Part shown: piece by piece, positions 1-10,357 of the stretch | Layout: each line of letters starts with the position of its first letter | Position numbering within the stretch: position 1 is the first letter of the stretch | Assembly (NCBI RefSeq): GCF_003752465.1 | Contig: NZ_RKHJ01000001.1 | Coordinates: 1,860,001 to 1,924,000 of the forward strand | Reading direction: 5' to 3' | Source: Agrococcus jenensis | Lineage (GTDB): Bacteria; Actinomycetota; Actinomycetes; Actinomycetales; Microbacteriaceae | DNA length: 64,000 bases | Made by a program: the position numbers and the translations under genes | Notes under the pieces: generated by a model | Told to the model about the DNA's origin: nothing | Database searches by the model: none | What the model saw: only the letters and a program-made list of their open reading frames with translations

Positions 1-1
1 C

Positions 2-1504
2 GTCGAGGGCCTGCCCGGCGTCATGGCCAACGAGCTCGTGCGCTTCGCGGACGGCACGCTCGGCCTCGCGCAGAACCTCGACGAGACCGAGATCGGCGTC
101 GTCGTGCTCGGTGAGTTCGGCGGCATCGTCGCCGGCATGGAGGTCACCCGCACCGGTGAGGTCCTCTCCGTCCCGATCGGCGAGGGCTACCTCGGCCGCG
201 TCGTCGACCCGCTCGGCAACCCGATCGACGGCCTCGGCGAGATCGCCTCGAGCGGCCGCCGCGCCCTCGAGCTCCAGGCACCGGGCGTCATGCAGCGCAA
301 GTCGGTGCACGAGCCGCTCCAGACCGGCATCAAGGCCATCGACGCGATGATCCCGGTCGGCCGCGGCCAGCGCCAGCTGCTCATCGGCGACCGCCAGACC
401 GGCAAGACGGCCATCCTGATCGACACGATCATCAACCAGAAGGCCAACTGGGAGTCGGGCGACGTCAACAAGCAGGTCCGCTGCATCTACGTCGCGATCG
501 GCCAGAAGGGCTCGACCATCGCCTCGGTGAAGGGCGCGCTCGCGGACGCCGGCGCGATGGCGTACACGACCATCGTCGCGTCGCCCGCATCCGACCCGGC
601 CGGCTTCAAGTACCTCGCGCCGTACTCGGGCTCGGCCATCGGCCAGCACTGGATGTACGAGGGCAAGCACGTCCTCATCATCTTCGACGACCTGTCGAAG
701 CAGGCAGAGGCCTACCGCGCCGTCTCGCTCCTGCTGCGCCGCCCGCCGGGCCGCGAGGCGTACCCGGGCGACGTGTTCTACCTGCACTCCCGCCTGCTCG
801 AGCGCTGCGCGAAGCTGTCCGACGAGCTCGGCGCCGGTTCGATGACGGGCCTGCCGGTCATCGAGACGAAGGCCAACGACGTCTCGGCCTACATCCCGAC
901 CAACGTGATCTCGATCACCGACGGCCAGATCTTCCTCCAGTCCGACCTGTTCAACGCCAACCAGCGCCCCGCGGTCGACGTCGGCATCTCGGTGTCCCGC
1001 GTCGGCGGCGACGCGCAGGTCAAGTCGATCAAGAAGGTCTCCGGCACGCTCAAGCTCGAGCTCGCGCAGTACCGCTCGCTCGAGGCGTTCGCGATGTTCG
1101 CCTCCGACCTCGACGCCACGTCGCGCCGCCAGCTCGACCGGGGCGCTCGCCTCACCGAGCTGCTGAAGCAGCCGCAGTACTCGCCGTACCCCGTGGAGGA
1201 GCAGGTCGTCTCGATCTGGGCCGGCACGAACGGCAAGCTCGACACGGTGCCGGTGAACCAGGTGCTCCAGTTCGAGTCGGAGCTGCTCGAGCACATGCGC
1301 CACAACGGCACGGTGCTGTCGACGCTGCGCGAGACGAACGTGCTCGACGACGCGACGCTCGCGATGCTCGAGTCCGAGGTCGACGCGTTCGTCAAGAACT
1401 GGCAGTCGAAGCCGGAGTCGAGCATCACCGACCCGGGCACCGAGTCCGACACGCCGATGGTCGAGGACGTCAACCAGGAGCAGATCGTCAAGGGCCGTCG
1501 CTGA
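2..1504 (+). CDS. atpA: ATP synthase F1 subunit alpha (5' end outside window)
   Basis: Alpha subunit of the F1 head, forming with beta the alternating hexamer that makes ATP at the cytoplasmic membrane. The reading frame is already open at base 2, so the usual beginning of the roughly 540-residue protein lies upstream; the internal Met at base 23 is not the start. Visible signatures are the P-loop GDRQTGKT near base 388 and the downstream [20 protein letters not shown] segment. It ends with a short acidic tail of the kind seen in actinobacteria. It is followed after 23 bp, with a GAGGAGG ribosome site, by atpG, giving the standard alpha-gamma-beta-epsilon order. Identification is secure from sequence conservation. 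Confidence 0.98.
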   Translation, partial: VEGLPGVMANELVRFADGTLGLAQNLDETEIGVVVLGEFGGIVAGMEVTRTGEVLSVPIGEGYLGRVVDPLGNPIDGLGEIASSGRRALELQAPGVMQRKSVHEPLQTGIKAIDAMIPVGRGQRQLLIGDRQTGKTAILIDTIINQKANWESGDVNKQVRCIYVAIGQKGSTIASVKGALADAGAMAYTTIVASPASDPAGFKYLAPYSGSAIGQHWMYEGKHVLIIFDDLSKQAEAYRAVSLLLRRPPGREAYPGDVFYLHSRLLERCAKLSDELGAGSMTGLPVIETKANDVSAYIPTNVISITDGQIFLQSDLFNANQRPAVDVGISVSRVGGDAQVKSIKKVSGTLKLELAQYRSLEAFAMFASDLDATSRRQLDRGARLTELLKQPQYSPYPVEEQVVSIWAGTNGKLDTVPVNQVLQFESELLEHMRHNGTVLSTLRETNVLDDATLAMLESEVDAFVKNWQSKPESSITDPGTESDTPMVEDVNQEQIVKGRR

Positions 1505-1527
1505 CGCGAGCTCGCTGAGGAGGCGAC

Positions 1528-2412
1528 ATGGGAGCCCAGCTCCGGGTCTACACGCAGAAGATCAAGTCTGCGCAGACGACCAAGAAGATCACGAAGGCGA
1601 TGGAGCTCATCGCTGCATCGCGCATCCAGAAGGCGCTCGCACGCGTGCACGCCTCGACGCCGTACGCTCGCGCGCTCACGCGCGCCGTCAGCGCGGTCGC
1701 CACGTACTCCAACGAGGCGCACCCGCTGACGGTCGAGCGGCCGCAGCTCAAGCGCGCGGCCATCGTCGTGCTGACGAGCGACCGCGGCCTCGCCGGCGCG
1801 TTCAACTCGCAGATCCTGCGCGAGGCGAGCGAGCTGCGGGCGAAGCTCGAGGCTGAGGGCAAGGAGGTCGACCACTACCTGGTCGGCAACAAGGCCGTCG
1901 GCTACTTCCGCTTCCGCAAGCGCACCGCGGTGCGCGAGTGGACGGGGCAGTCGGAGACGCCGAGCCCGGAGCTCGCGCAGGAGATCGCCGACGCGGTGCT
2001 CGAGGCGTACGTCTCGGAGCAGGTCGACGAGATCCACGTCGTCTACAACCGCTTCGTCAGCATGATGACGCAGGACCCGACCTCGGTGCGGCTGCTGCCG
2101 CTCGAGATCGTCGAGGCCTCGGGCGCCGAGAGCGCCGAGCAGTTCCCGCTCTACGAGTTCGAGCCGGAGCCCGCGGGCGTGCTCGACGCACTGCTGCCGG
2201 TCTACGTCGAGAGCCGCATCTTCAACGCCCTCCTGCAGTCGGCCGCCGCGAAGCAGGCAGCCACCCAGAAGGCGATGAAGTCGGCCTCCGACAACGCCGA
2301 CAAGCTCATCACCGACTACACCCGCCTGCGCAACAACGCGCGCCAGGCCGAGATCACGACGCAGATCTCCGAGATCGTGGGCGGCGCGGACGCCCTCGCC
2401 TCGGCGAAGTAG
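1528..2412 (+). CDS. atpG: ATP synthase F1 subunit gamma
   Basis: Central rotor stalk of the F1 motor, coupling proton flow through Fo to catalysis in the alpha/beta hexamer. The 294-residue product has the diagnostic N-terminal coiled-coil start ([16 protein letters not shown], then [19 protein letters not shown]) and the C-terminal helix ending in [17 protein letters not shown], both of which enter the hexamer cavity. Full family length. The start is fixed by a GAGGAGG ribosome site. It sits between atpA and atpD in the same operon, 18 bp before atpD. Confidence 0.98.
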   Translation: MGAQLRVYTQKIKSAQTTKKITKAMELIAASRIQKALARVHASTPYARALTRAVSAVATYSNEAHPLTVERPQLKRAAIVVLTSDRGLAGAFNSQILREASELRAKLEAEGKEVDHYLVGNKAVGYFRFRKRTAVREWTGQSETPSPELAQEIADAVLEAYVSEQVDEIHVVYNRFVSMMTQDPTSVRLLPLEIVEASGAESAEQFPLYEFEPEPAGVLDALLPVYVESRIFNALLQSAAAKQAATQKAMKSASDNADKLITDYTRLRNNARQAEITTQISEIVGGADALASAK

Positions 2413-3893
<1,481 letters not shown>

Positions 3894-3894
<1 letters not shown>

Positions 3895-4151
3895 TGGCTC
3901 TCGCCGTCAGCATCGTGTCGGCCGCGGCCGAGGTCTGGTCGGGTGACGCCTCGCAGGTGGTCGCGCGCACGACCGAGGGCGAGATCGGCATCCTGACGGG
4001 CCACGAGCCGCTGCTCGCCGTGCTCGCCGAGGGCCAGGTGCGCGTCACCGACGCGTCCGGCACCGTCCACAAGGTGGATGCCGAGGACGGCTTCCTCTCG
4101 GTCGACCACGACCGCGTGGAGATCGTGGCCAGGAACGCCAAGCTCGCGTGA
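3894..4151 (+). CDS. atpC: ATP synthase F1 subunit epsilon (short form)
   Basis: Epsilon subunit, linking the gamma stalk to the c-ring and in many bacteria regulating ATPase activity. The start ATG overlaps the atpD stop. The product has only 85 residues (MALAVSIVSAAAEVWSGD to the end EIVARNAKLA), which covers just the N-terminal beta-sandwich. The C-terminal helical hairpin present in the 120-140-residue epsilons of most bacteria is absent. This is a natural end rather than a frameshift, because the stop is neatly overlapped (GTGA) by the next gene. The loss of the helices should remove helix-mediated self-inhibition of ATP hydrolysis (inference). Confidence 0.95.
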
Positions 4152-4867
4152 TCGTCCTGCTGCCGCCCAGCGAGACGAAGGCGGCAGGCGGGACGGGCGA
4201 ACCGCTCACGACGGCCGGTCTGGGATACCCCGGGCTGGCCGTCGCCCGTTCGCGGGCACTGGCGGCGCTCGACCGCCTGGTCGCCGAGGGGCAGGACGTC
4301 TCGACGCCCGCGAAGGCGCGCGCCGCGGCCGACAACGCCGCCGTGCGCACGTCCGCGACGATGCCCGCCATCGAGCGCTACACAGGCGTGCTCTTCGACG
4401 CGCTCGATGCCGCGTCCCTCGCGCCCGACGCGCGCGCCTGGCTCGACAGCCACGTCGTCGTGCAGTCGGCGCTGCTCGGCTTCCTGCGCGCCTCCGACCG
4501 CATCCCCGTCTACAAGGTGTCCGAGCACACGAAGCTGCCCGGCGAGCGGATGCGCGAGCTGTGGTCGGGGGCCGGATCGGTGATCGAGGGCTTCGCGCTC
4601 GACCTGCGCTCGAAGGCCTACGCGTCGCTCGCGCCCGTCGCGGGCGCCGTGCCGGTCGAGATCGTCTCGCCCGACGGCAAGGCGCTGAACCACTGGAACA
4701 AGGCGGGCAAGGGCGCGCTCGTGCGGTCGCTCGCCGCGGCGCGCGTCGTGGCGGACTCGGCGGATGCGCTCGTCGCGTGGGCCGCGTCGTCGGACGTGCC
4801 GCTCGAGCGCACGGACGCCGGCCTGCGCCTCACGGTGCAGGACCCGCGGCTCGTCGCCGCCCGCTGA
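4148..4867 (+). CDS. yaaA: YaaA family peroxide-stress protein
   Basis: Member of the YaaA/DUF328 (UPF0246) family, which in Escherichia coli limits free iron and DNA damage during peroxide stress. The 239-residue product begins with the family signature IVLLPPSETKAAGG and continues with the conserved RYTGVLFDAL and YKVSEHTKLPGERM segments. The start is GTG, overlapping the atpC stop (GTGA, 4148-4151), so it is probably read from the atp transcript. It is followed by inverted copies of a short repeat and then by the recQ promoter. Family assignment is firm; the function here is by homology. Confidence 0.9.
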   Translation: MIVLLPPSETKAAGGTGEPLTTAGLGYPGLAVARSRALAALDRLVAEGQDVSTPAKARAAADNAAVRTSATMPAIERYTGVLFDALDAASLAPDARAWLDSHVVVQSALLGFLRASDRIPVYKVSEHTKLPGERMRELWSGAGSVIEGFALDLRSKAYASLAPVAGAVPVEIVSPDGKALNHWNKAGKGALVRSLAAARVVADSADALVAWAASSDVPLERTDAGLRLTVQDPRLVAAR

Positions 4868-4874
4868 CCCGCGA

Positions 4875-4923
4875 TGCTGGTCGAGCCGGACGGCGCGCTC
4901 TGCGCGCCGCCCGAGTCGAGACC
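4875..4923 (+). repeat. 49-bp dispersed palindromic repeat unit, copy 1
   Basis: The unit begins TGCTGGTCGAGCCG (4875-4888), contains a short internal GC palindrome and ends CGAGTCGAGACC (4912-4923). The same two ends, at the same 49-bp unit length, occur at 59909-59957, and an inverted copy lies at 4957-5004. It directly follows the yaaA stop codon, a typical position for REP-like elements. Confidence 0.75.
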
Positions 4924-4956
4924 GTCGCGACAGGCGCTCCTCCCTGGCACGGACGT

Positions 4957-5004
4957 GGTCTCGACTCGCGCGGCCGCCGGGGCGGCCGTGCGGCTCGACC
5001 AGCA
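4957..5004 (-). repeat. Inverted copy of the dispersed palindromic repeat, copy 2
   Basis: GGTCTCGACTCG (4957-4968) and CGGCTCGACCAGCA (4991-5004) are exact reverse complements of the 12-bp and 14-bp ends of the copy at 4875-4923. The pair therefore forms a head-to-head composite of about 130 bp that could fold into one large hairpin in the yaaA 3' region, similar in layout to a BIME. Confidence 0.75.
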
Positions 5005-5040
5005 ACATCGGGGTACAGCGCGCGTGCGGGCACGTGCTCC

Positions 5041-5046
5041 TAGCAT
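5041..5046 (+). promoter_or_regulatory. -10 box TAGCAT, leaderless promoter of recQ
   Basis: TAGCAT lies six bases before the recQ ATG (5053), placing the likely transcript start at or next to the start codon. No -35 element and no ribosome site are visible. Confidence 0.55.
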
Positions 5047-5052
5047 CGGTGC

Positions 5053-6702
5053 ATGCCAGATGTACCCCAAACCGACGCCATCGCCGCCGGTGCCGCCGAC
5101 CTCGGGTGGGCGGAGCTGCGGCCCGGGCAGCGCGAGGCGGTCCAGGCCGCGCTCGACGGGCACGACGTGCTCGCGGTCATGCCGACCGGCCACGGCAAGT
5201 CGGCGATCTACCAGCTCGCCGCCGGCCTCACCGACGGCCTCACCATCGTCGTGTCGCCGCTCATCGCGCTCCAGCGCGACCAGGTCGAGCAGCTGGGAGC
5301 GCTCGGCGCCGACCCCGCCGTCGCCGTGAACTCGTCGCAGCGCGCGACCGAGACCCGCGAGGCATGGGAGGAGCTCGAGGCCGAGGAGGCCGGCTTCCTC
5401 TTCCTGGCGCCCGAGCAGCTCGCCCGCGACGAGGTCGTCGAGCGGCTCCGCCGGCTGCGCGCGACGCTCTTCGTCGTCGACGAGGCGCACTGCGTCTCGG
5501 CGTGGGGGCACGACTTCCGTCCGGACTACCTGCGGCTCGGCCACGTGATCGAGGCGCTCGGGCATCCGACGACGATCGCCCTCACGGCGACCGCGGCACC
5601 GCCCGTGCGCGACGAGATCGTCGAGCGCCTGCGGATGCGCGACGCCCATCAGGTGGTGCGGGGCTTCGACCGCCCGAACATCTTCCTCGAGGCCCACCGG
5701 GTGGCCGACGACGACGAGCAGCGGCGGATGGTCGTCGAGCGGGCGAGCGCCGAGGCGAAGCCCGGGCTCGTCTACGTCGCCACCCGCAAGCAGGCGGAGC
5801 AGCTCACCGACGAGCTGCAGGCGGCCGGGACGCGCGCGGAGACGTACCACGCAGGGCTCTCCCGCGCCGAGCGCGAGCGGGTGCACGACGCCTTCTCCGA
5901 CGGCAGCGCCGAGGTCGTCGCCGCGACCTCGGCCTTCGGCATGGGCATCGACAAGGCCGACGTGCGGTTCGTGCTGCACGCCGCGGCGCCCGAGTCGCTC
6001 GACGCGTACTACCAGGAGATCGGGCGCGCCGGCCGCGACGGCGAGCCGGCCCTCGCGGCGCTCTACTTCCGGCAGGAGGACTTCGGCGTGCACCGGTTCC
6101 GCACCGGGGGCTCCGCCGACACCGACATGCTGTCGAAGGTCGCGTCCCGCATCCGGCGCGCGAAGCAGCCCGTGCCGCCCGAGCGGCTGCGCGAGCGGCT
6201 CGAGGTCGGCGCGAGCCGGCTCACCTCCGCGGTCAACCTGCTCGAGCAGACCGGTGCGCTCGAGACCAACGGGGACGGCGACCTCGTGTGGCGCGAGGGC
6301 ACCGTCAAGCCCGCCGTCGCCGAGGCGGCGAGGCTCGCGGAGGCGCGGCGCCGGGTCGACCGCTCGCGCATCGACATGATGCGGGGCTACGCCGAGACGG
6401 GCGGCTGCCGCCGCCGGTTCCTGCTGGGCTACTTCGGCGAGGAGCTGCCCGAGCGCTGCGGTGCGTGCGACACGTGCAGGAGCGGATCGGCCGCGCGCGT
6501 CGAGGAGGCGCGCGGCGAGGGGGACGCGGATGGCAGCTGGCGCGTGGGGCTCGAGGTGCGCCACGAGGCGTGGGGCGAGGGCAGCGTCGTCAGCGAGGAC
6601 GGCGACCGCATCACCGTGCTGTTCGACGAGGAGGGCTACAAGACCCTCGCGGTGGAGACGCTCGAGCGCACCGGCGTGCTGCAGCCGCTGCCCGCTGCTT
6701 AG
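5053..6702 (+). CDS. recQ: RecQ family ATP-dependent DNA helicase
   Basis: 3'-5' superfamily 2 DNA helicase of recombination repair. The 549-residue protein has the full helicase core: Walker A in MPTGHGKSAIYQ, the VVDEAHCVSAWGHDFRPDY box, the TATAAPPVR motif III, and the ATSAFGMGIDKADVRFV and QEIGRAGRDGEP motifs. A zinc-binding RQC-type cysteine cluster follows (CRRRF to CGACDTC). There is no HRDC domain. Instead the last 55 residues (WRVGLEVRHEAWGEG, then VLFDEEGYKTLAVETLE) resemble the Tudor-like tail of UvrD/PcrA helicases. It is monocistronic, with its own promoter. Confidence 0.95.
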   Translation: MPDVPQTDAIAAGAADLGWAELRPGQREAVQAALDGHDVLAVMPTGHGKSAIYQLAAGLTDGLTIVVSPLIALQRDQVEQLGALGADPAVAVNSSQRATETREAWEELEAEEAGFLFLAPEQLARDEVVERLRRLRATLFVVDEAHCVSAWGHDFRPDYLRLGHVIEALGHPTTIALTATAAPPVRDEIVERLRMRDAHQVVRGFDRPNIFLEAHRVADDDEQRRMVVERASAEAKPGLVYVATRKQAEQLTDELQAAGTRAETYHAGLSRAERERVHDAFSDGSAEVVAATSAFGMGIDKADVRFVLHAAAPESLDAYYQEIGRAGRDGEPALAALYFRQEDFGVHRFRTGGSADTDMLSKVASRIRRAKQPVPPERLRERLEVGASRLTSAVNLLEQTGALETNGDGDLVWREGTVKPAVAEAARLAEARRRVDRSRIDMMRGYAETGGCRRRFLLGYFGEELPERCGACDTCRSGSAARVEEARGEGDADGSWRVGLEVRHEAWGEGSVVSEDGDRITVLFDEEGYKTLAVETLERTGVLQPLPAA

Positions 6703-6810
6703 CCGCCACCAAGGAACCGTCAAGGTGCGCCTCACGGCGCGGCGGCACGATGCCGGAGGGCGCGCATCGGCGGCCCGATCATCCGCTCGAGAATCCGGTT
6801 GACTATGGCC

Positions 6811-7536
6811 ATGACCCCGACCAGCCCGCGCACCCCGCTCGTGCGCCCCGACGGGATGCCCGTGCGCGCGCTCGTCGTCGACGACGAGGTCAACCTGAGC
6901 GAGCTGCTGCGCATGGCGCTGTCGAACGACGGGTGGGAGGCGCGGACGGCGGGCAACGGGCAGGAGGCGCTGAACGCCGTCCGCGAGTTCCAGCCCGACA
7001 TCATCGTGCTCGACATCATGATGCCGACGATCGACGGCATGGAGGTGCTGCGCCGCATCCGCGCGACGGGCAACGACGTGCCCGTGCTGTTCCTGACCGC
7101 GAAGGACGCGGTCGAGGACCGCATCGCCGGCATCGAGGAGGGCGGCGACGACTACGTCACGAAGCCGTTCAACCTCGAGGAGGTCGTCGCGCGGCTCCGG
7201 CGGATGGCGCGCCGCCACGTCGCGATCGCCGACGCCGATCCGCGGCTCCAGGTGGGCGACCTCGTGCTCGACGAGGAGACCTACGAGGTCGAGCGTGCGG
7301 GCACGGCCGTGACGCTCACCGCGAAGGAGTTCGAGCTGCTGCGGTTCCTGATGCGCAACCCGCGGAGGGTGCTCAGCAAGGCACAGATCCTCGAGAGCGT
7401 CTGGAGCTACGACTTCGGCGGCAAGTCGAGCATCGTGGAGATCTACATCTCCTACCTGCGGAAGAAGATCGATCAGCTCGGCGAGCCGATGATCCACACC
7501 GTGCGCGGGGTCGGCTACACGATCAAGCCGGCGTGA
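6811..7536 (+). CDS. OmpR/PhoB-family response regulator
   Basis: DNA-binding half of a two-component system. The N-terminal receiver has the acidic pair in LVVDDE, the phospho-acceptor Asp68 in IIVLDIMMP and the switch Lys in GGDDYVTKPFN. The C-terminal winged helix (LTAKEFELLRFLMRNP, then YISYLRKKID and HTVRGVGYTIKP) is of the Trans_reg_C type. The start is uncertain. ATGs occur at 6805 and 6811 and a TTG at 6799; 6811 is chosen because TTGACT, a near -10 box, lies six bases before it as in other genes here. It overlaps the sensor kinase by four bases. The signal and regulon are not evident. Confidence 0.93.
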   Translation: MTPTSPRTPLVRPDGMPVRALVVDDEVNLSELLRMALSNDGWEARTAGNGQEALNAVREFQPDIIVLDIMMPTIDGMEVLRRIRATGNDVPVLFLTAKDAVEDRIAGIEEGGDDYVTKPFNLEEVVARLRRMARRHVAIADADPRLQVGDLVLDEETYEVERAGTAVTLTAKEFELLRFLMRNPRRVLSKAQILESVWSYDFGGKSSIVEIYISYLRKKIDQLGEPMIHTVRGVGYTIKPA

Positions 7537-8981
7537 AGCGCCGCGCCCCCCGTCGCGCCTGGACGCTGCGCCGCACGATCGTGACCGGCGCGAGCGTCCT
7601 GGTCGCGCTCGCGCTCCTCCTCACGAGCATCATCACGATGTCGGCGCTGCGATCGGCCGAGATCGAGCGGCTCGACGAGCAGGTGCTCGCAGGCCTGGAC
7701 TTCGCCGCCGGCCCCCGCGGTGAGCCCGACGGCAATCCCGGTGGACCCGGCGGCAGCGGCTTCGAGCCGGCCGCGCGGATCGGCACGCTCCAGGTGGTGG
7801 TCGACGGCGCAGGCACCGCGACGAGCGCCACCTACGCGGGCGTCGACGGCGAGGAGGTGCCGCTGGCGTCATCCCAGCTCGAGGCGCTCCTCGCGGCCGA
7901 CCTCGGCGAGCGCGCGCCCACGACCATCGACCTCGGCGGTGAGCTGGGGACCTTCCGGGTCGCGGCGGAGGCCCGAGACGGCCGCACCATCATCTCCGGC
8001 AGCTCGCTCGACGACGTCGATGCGACGACGGGGGCGATCACCGGCATCCTGGCGGTCGTGATGGGCGCGGCGCTCATCCTCGTCGTCGTGGGCCTCGCCC
8101 TGGTCGTCACGCGGGCGCTGCGGCCGCTCGAGCGGGTGACCGGCATCGCGCAGCGCGTCGCCGAGCGGCCGCTCGCGGCCGGCGCGGTGGAGCTGCCGGA
8201 CCGCGTCGCCGCCGCAGACACCGACCCGCACACCGAGGTGGGGCGCGTCGGGCTCGCGCTCAACACGCTGCTGTCGCACGTCGAGACCTCGCTCGCAGCA
8301 CGAGAGCGCAGCGAGCAGCAGCTGCGCCGCTTCATCGCCGACGCGAGCCACGAGCTGCGCACGCCGCTCGCCTCGATCCGCGGCTACGCCCAGCTCTCGC
8401 AGGGCGAGGACGCGCCCATGACGCCGACGCAGGAGCGCTCGCTCGAGCGGATCAGCGCCGAGGCGGTGCGCATGAGCTCGCTCGTCGACGACCTGCTGCT
8501 GCTCGCGCGGCTCGACGCCGGCCAGCAGCTGCGGCGCGATCCCGTCGACCTCGCGCTCGTGCTCGTGGACGCCGTCAGCGACGCGCACGCAGCAGCACCC
8601 GACCACGAGTGGGTCCTCCACGTCGACGAGACGGTCGAGGTGCGCGGTGACGAGGGCCGCATCCGGCAGGTGATCGCGAACCTGCTCGGCAACGCCCGGG
8701 CGCACACGCCGGCGGGCACGACCGTCACCGCATCGCTCGCGCACGATGCGACCCACGCCGAGATCCGCGTCCGAGACGACGGGCCGGGCATCGACCCGGC
8801 GCTGGGCTCGCGCCTCTTCGAGCGCTTCGTGCGCGGCGATGCGTCGCGCCACCGCGCGGCGGGCAGCACGGGGCTCGGTCTCTCGATCTCGCAGGCGATC
8901 GTCGCCGCGCACGGGGGCACGATCGAGGTCGACAGCGCGCCCGGACGCACGGAGCTCATCGTCCGGCTCCCGCTCACCTGA
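7533..8981 (+). CDS. Sensor histidine kinase (HAMP, HisKA, HATPase)
   Basis: Membrane sensor partner of the preceding response regulator; the GTG start overlaps its stop (GTGA, 7533-7536). The 482-residue protein has an N-terminal membrane segment (about residues 13-34), an extracytoplasmic region of roughly 130 residues containing a Gly/Pro stretch (GEPDGNPGGPGG), a second membrane segment (about 168-190), and a HAMP linker. The phospho-acceptor His273 lies in ASHELRTPLAS. The ATPase domain has N, G1, F and G2 boxes (IANLLGNA, VRDDGPGID, LFERFVRGD, GSTGLGLSI). The sensor region has no recognisable ligand fold. Confidence 0.94.
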   Translation: MKRRAPRRAWTLRRTIVTGASVLVALALLLTSIITMSALRSAEIERLDEQVLAGLDFAAGPRGEPDGNPGGPGGSGFEPAARIGTLQVVVDGAGTATSATYAGVDGEEVPLASSQLEALLAADLGERAPTTIDLGGELGTFRVAAEARDGRTIISGSSLDDVDATTGAITGILAVVMGAALILVVVGLALVVTRALRPLERVTGIAQRVAERPLAAGAVELPDRVAAADTDPHTEVGRVGLALNTLLSHVETSLAARERSEQQLRRFIADASHELRTPLASIRGYAQLSQGEDAPMTPTQERSLERISAEAVRMSSLVDDLLLLARLDAGQQLRRDPVDLALVLVDAVSDAHAAAPDHEWVLHVDETVEVRGDEGRIRQVIANLLGNARAHTPAGTTVTASLAHDATHAEIRVRDDGPGIDPALGSRLFERFVRGDASRHRAAGSTGLGLSISQAIVAAHGGTIEVDSAPGRTELIVRLPLT

Positions 8982-8991
8982 CCGCGCGGCC

Positions 8992-8997
8992 TAGCAT
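8992..8997 (+). promoter_or_regulatory. -10 box TAGCAT, leaderless promoter of the TfoX-like gene
   Basis: TAGCAT sits six bases before the GTG at 9004; no ribosome site is present between them. Confidence 0.5.
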
Positions 8998-9003
8998 CGA
9001 GCC

Positions 9004-9336
9004 GTGACGAACCGGCCAGAGACCCTCGATCGCATCCGCGCGGCGTTCGAGCCGCTGCCCGTGCGGCTGCAGCCCATGTTCGGCGAGCAGGCCATCTACT
9101 GCGACGACCGGATCTTCGGCTTCGTCTGCGACGACACGCTGCTGCTCAAGCTGGTCCCGGAGGCGGGCGAGCTCACCGAGCACCTGCCGCGTGGCGAGGC
9201 ATACCCGGGATCGAAGCCCTACGGCATCGTCGACGACGACGCGCTCGACGACACCGACTGGCTGCACGAGGTCGCCCAGACCATCGCGAGCACCCAGCCG
9301 CACAAGCCCGCGAAGGCACGGCGGCCGCGGCCCTGA
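9004..9336 (+). CDS. TfoX N-terminal domain family protein
   Basis: A 110-residue protein matching the TfoX_N family (RIRAAFEPLPVRLQPMFGEQ, then CDDRIFGFVCDDTLLLKL), which is named after the competence regulator of Haemophilus but in actinobacteria is a stand-alone domain of unknown function. The GTG start is chosen from the -10 box six bases upstream. It has a basic, proline-containing tail (KPAKARRPRP). There is no link to competence genes nearby, so a competence role should not be assumed. Confidence 0.75.
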   Translation: MTNRPETLDRIRAAFEPLPVRLQPMFGEQAIYCDDRIFGFVCDDTLLLKLVPEAGELTEHLPRGEAYPGSKPYGIVDDDALDDTDWLHEVAQTIASTQPHKPAKARRPRP

Positions 9337-9348
9337 GGGCCAGTGCAT

Positions 9349-9370
9349 AGCCGCCGCACTGCTGGCGGCT
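9349..9370. terminator. Small hairpin after the TfoX-like gene
   Basis: AGCCGCC (9349-9355) and GGCGGCT (9364-9370) form a perfect 7-bp stem with an 8-base loop, 12 bp after the stop codon. There is no T-run, so a terminator role is only plausible. Confidence 0.35.
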
Positions 9371-9439
9371 CGACGGCGCTCATGCGCGACCAAGCATCGG
9401 TTCTGCTCCGGGTAGGGAGCGATCCGTAGACCTGGAGGC

Positions 9440-10357
9440 ATGCACTCCGCACCGCCCAGCACCGCTGTCCGCCGCCCGCTCTCCACTCGCATCCGCCTCG
9501 CGATCGCCGCGGCCCTCGTCGCGTGCATGACCGTCGTCGGCGGCGTCGCGTGGGCGCTCGACCGCTTCCTCGTCGAGCACGTCGAGGTCGTGAGCGCCTC
9601 CGCCGCAGAGGGCTCGTCGGCGGTCACCACGACGACCGAGGCGGCCGCGTTCGCGGTCACGACCGAGACGGTCGGGAGCGGCACCGACGTGGCGGTCGTC
9701 ACGACCGCCGTCATCGACCTCGACGCCATGACCCAGCTGCGCAGCGCGTTCGCCGACGACGCCTTCGGCGAGAACATCACCGAGCTGCCGAGCGTGATCG
9801 CGGAGGGCGTCGGCGCGAGCCTGGCGATCAACGGCGACTACTACGGCTTCCGCGACTCGGGCATCGTCATCCGCAACGGCGTGCTGTACCGCGACGAGGG
9901 CGCGCGCGAGGCGCTCGTGCTGTACCGCGACGGCACGGCGGCCATCGTCGACGAGACCGCCACGACGGGCGAGGAGCTGCTCGCGGACGGCGCGTGGCAG
10001 ACGCTCTCGTTCGGGCCGGCGCTCGTCGAGGACGGCGAGGTCGTCGCAGGCATCGATGCCGTCGAGGTCGACACGAACATCGGGAACCACTCGATCCAGG
10101 GCGACCAGCCCCGCACCGCGATCGCGGTGCTCGCCGACGGCAGCGTCGCGTTCGTCGTGGTCGACGGCCGCAGCGACGCGAGCGCGGGCATGACCCTCTC
10201 GGAGCTCGCCGTCTACGTGCAGGGGCTCGGGGCGGTCACCGCGTACAACCTCGACGGCGGCGGATCCTCGACGATGGTCGTCGACGGCGAGGTCGTCACC
10301 GAGCCGTCGAACGGCGGCGAGCGCGCCACGAGCGACATCCTGTACGTGGCCGGCTGA
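9440..10357 (+). CDS. Exported phosphodiester glycosidase (NAGPA) family protein
   Basis: 305-residue protein with an N-terminal signal/anchor helix (about residues 18-37, LAIAAALVACMTVVGGVAWAL) and a C-terminal phosphodiester glycosidase domain, the fold of the mammalian GlcNAc-1-phosphodiester 'uncovering enzyme'. Family landmarks are LAINGDYYGF, GNHSIQGDQPRTAIAV, VVVDGRSDASAGMTL and YNLDGGGSSTMV. It probably acts outside the membrane on sugar-phosphate diesters or an exopolysaccharide. It is the first gene of a five-gene unit whose members overlap each other. A weak -10-like TAGACC precedes the ATG by seven bases. Substrate unknown. Confidence 0.88.
   Translation: MHSAPPSTAVRRPLSTRIRLAIAAALVACMTVVGGVAWALDRFLVEHVEVVSASAAEGSSAVTTTTEAAAFAVTTETVGSGTDVAVVTTAVIDLDAMTQLRSAFADDAFGENITELPSVIAEGVGASLAINGDYYGFRDSGIVIRNGVLYRDEGAREALVLYRDGTAAIVDETATTGEELLADGAWQTLSFGPALVEDGEVVAGIDAVEVDTNIGNHSIQGDQPRTAIAVLADGSVAFVVVDGRSDASAGMTLSELAVYVQGLGAVTAYNLDGGGSSTMVVDGEVVTEPSNGGERATSDILYVAG

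Noticed and set aside
9004..9336. A competence regulator role for the TfoX-like protein
   Set aside because: Only the N-terminal TfoX domain is present and no competence genes lie nearby, so the name should not be read as function.
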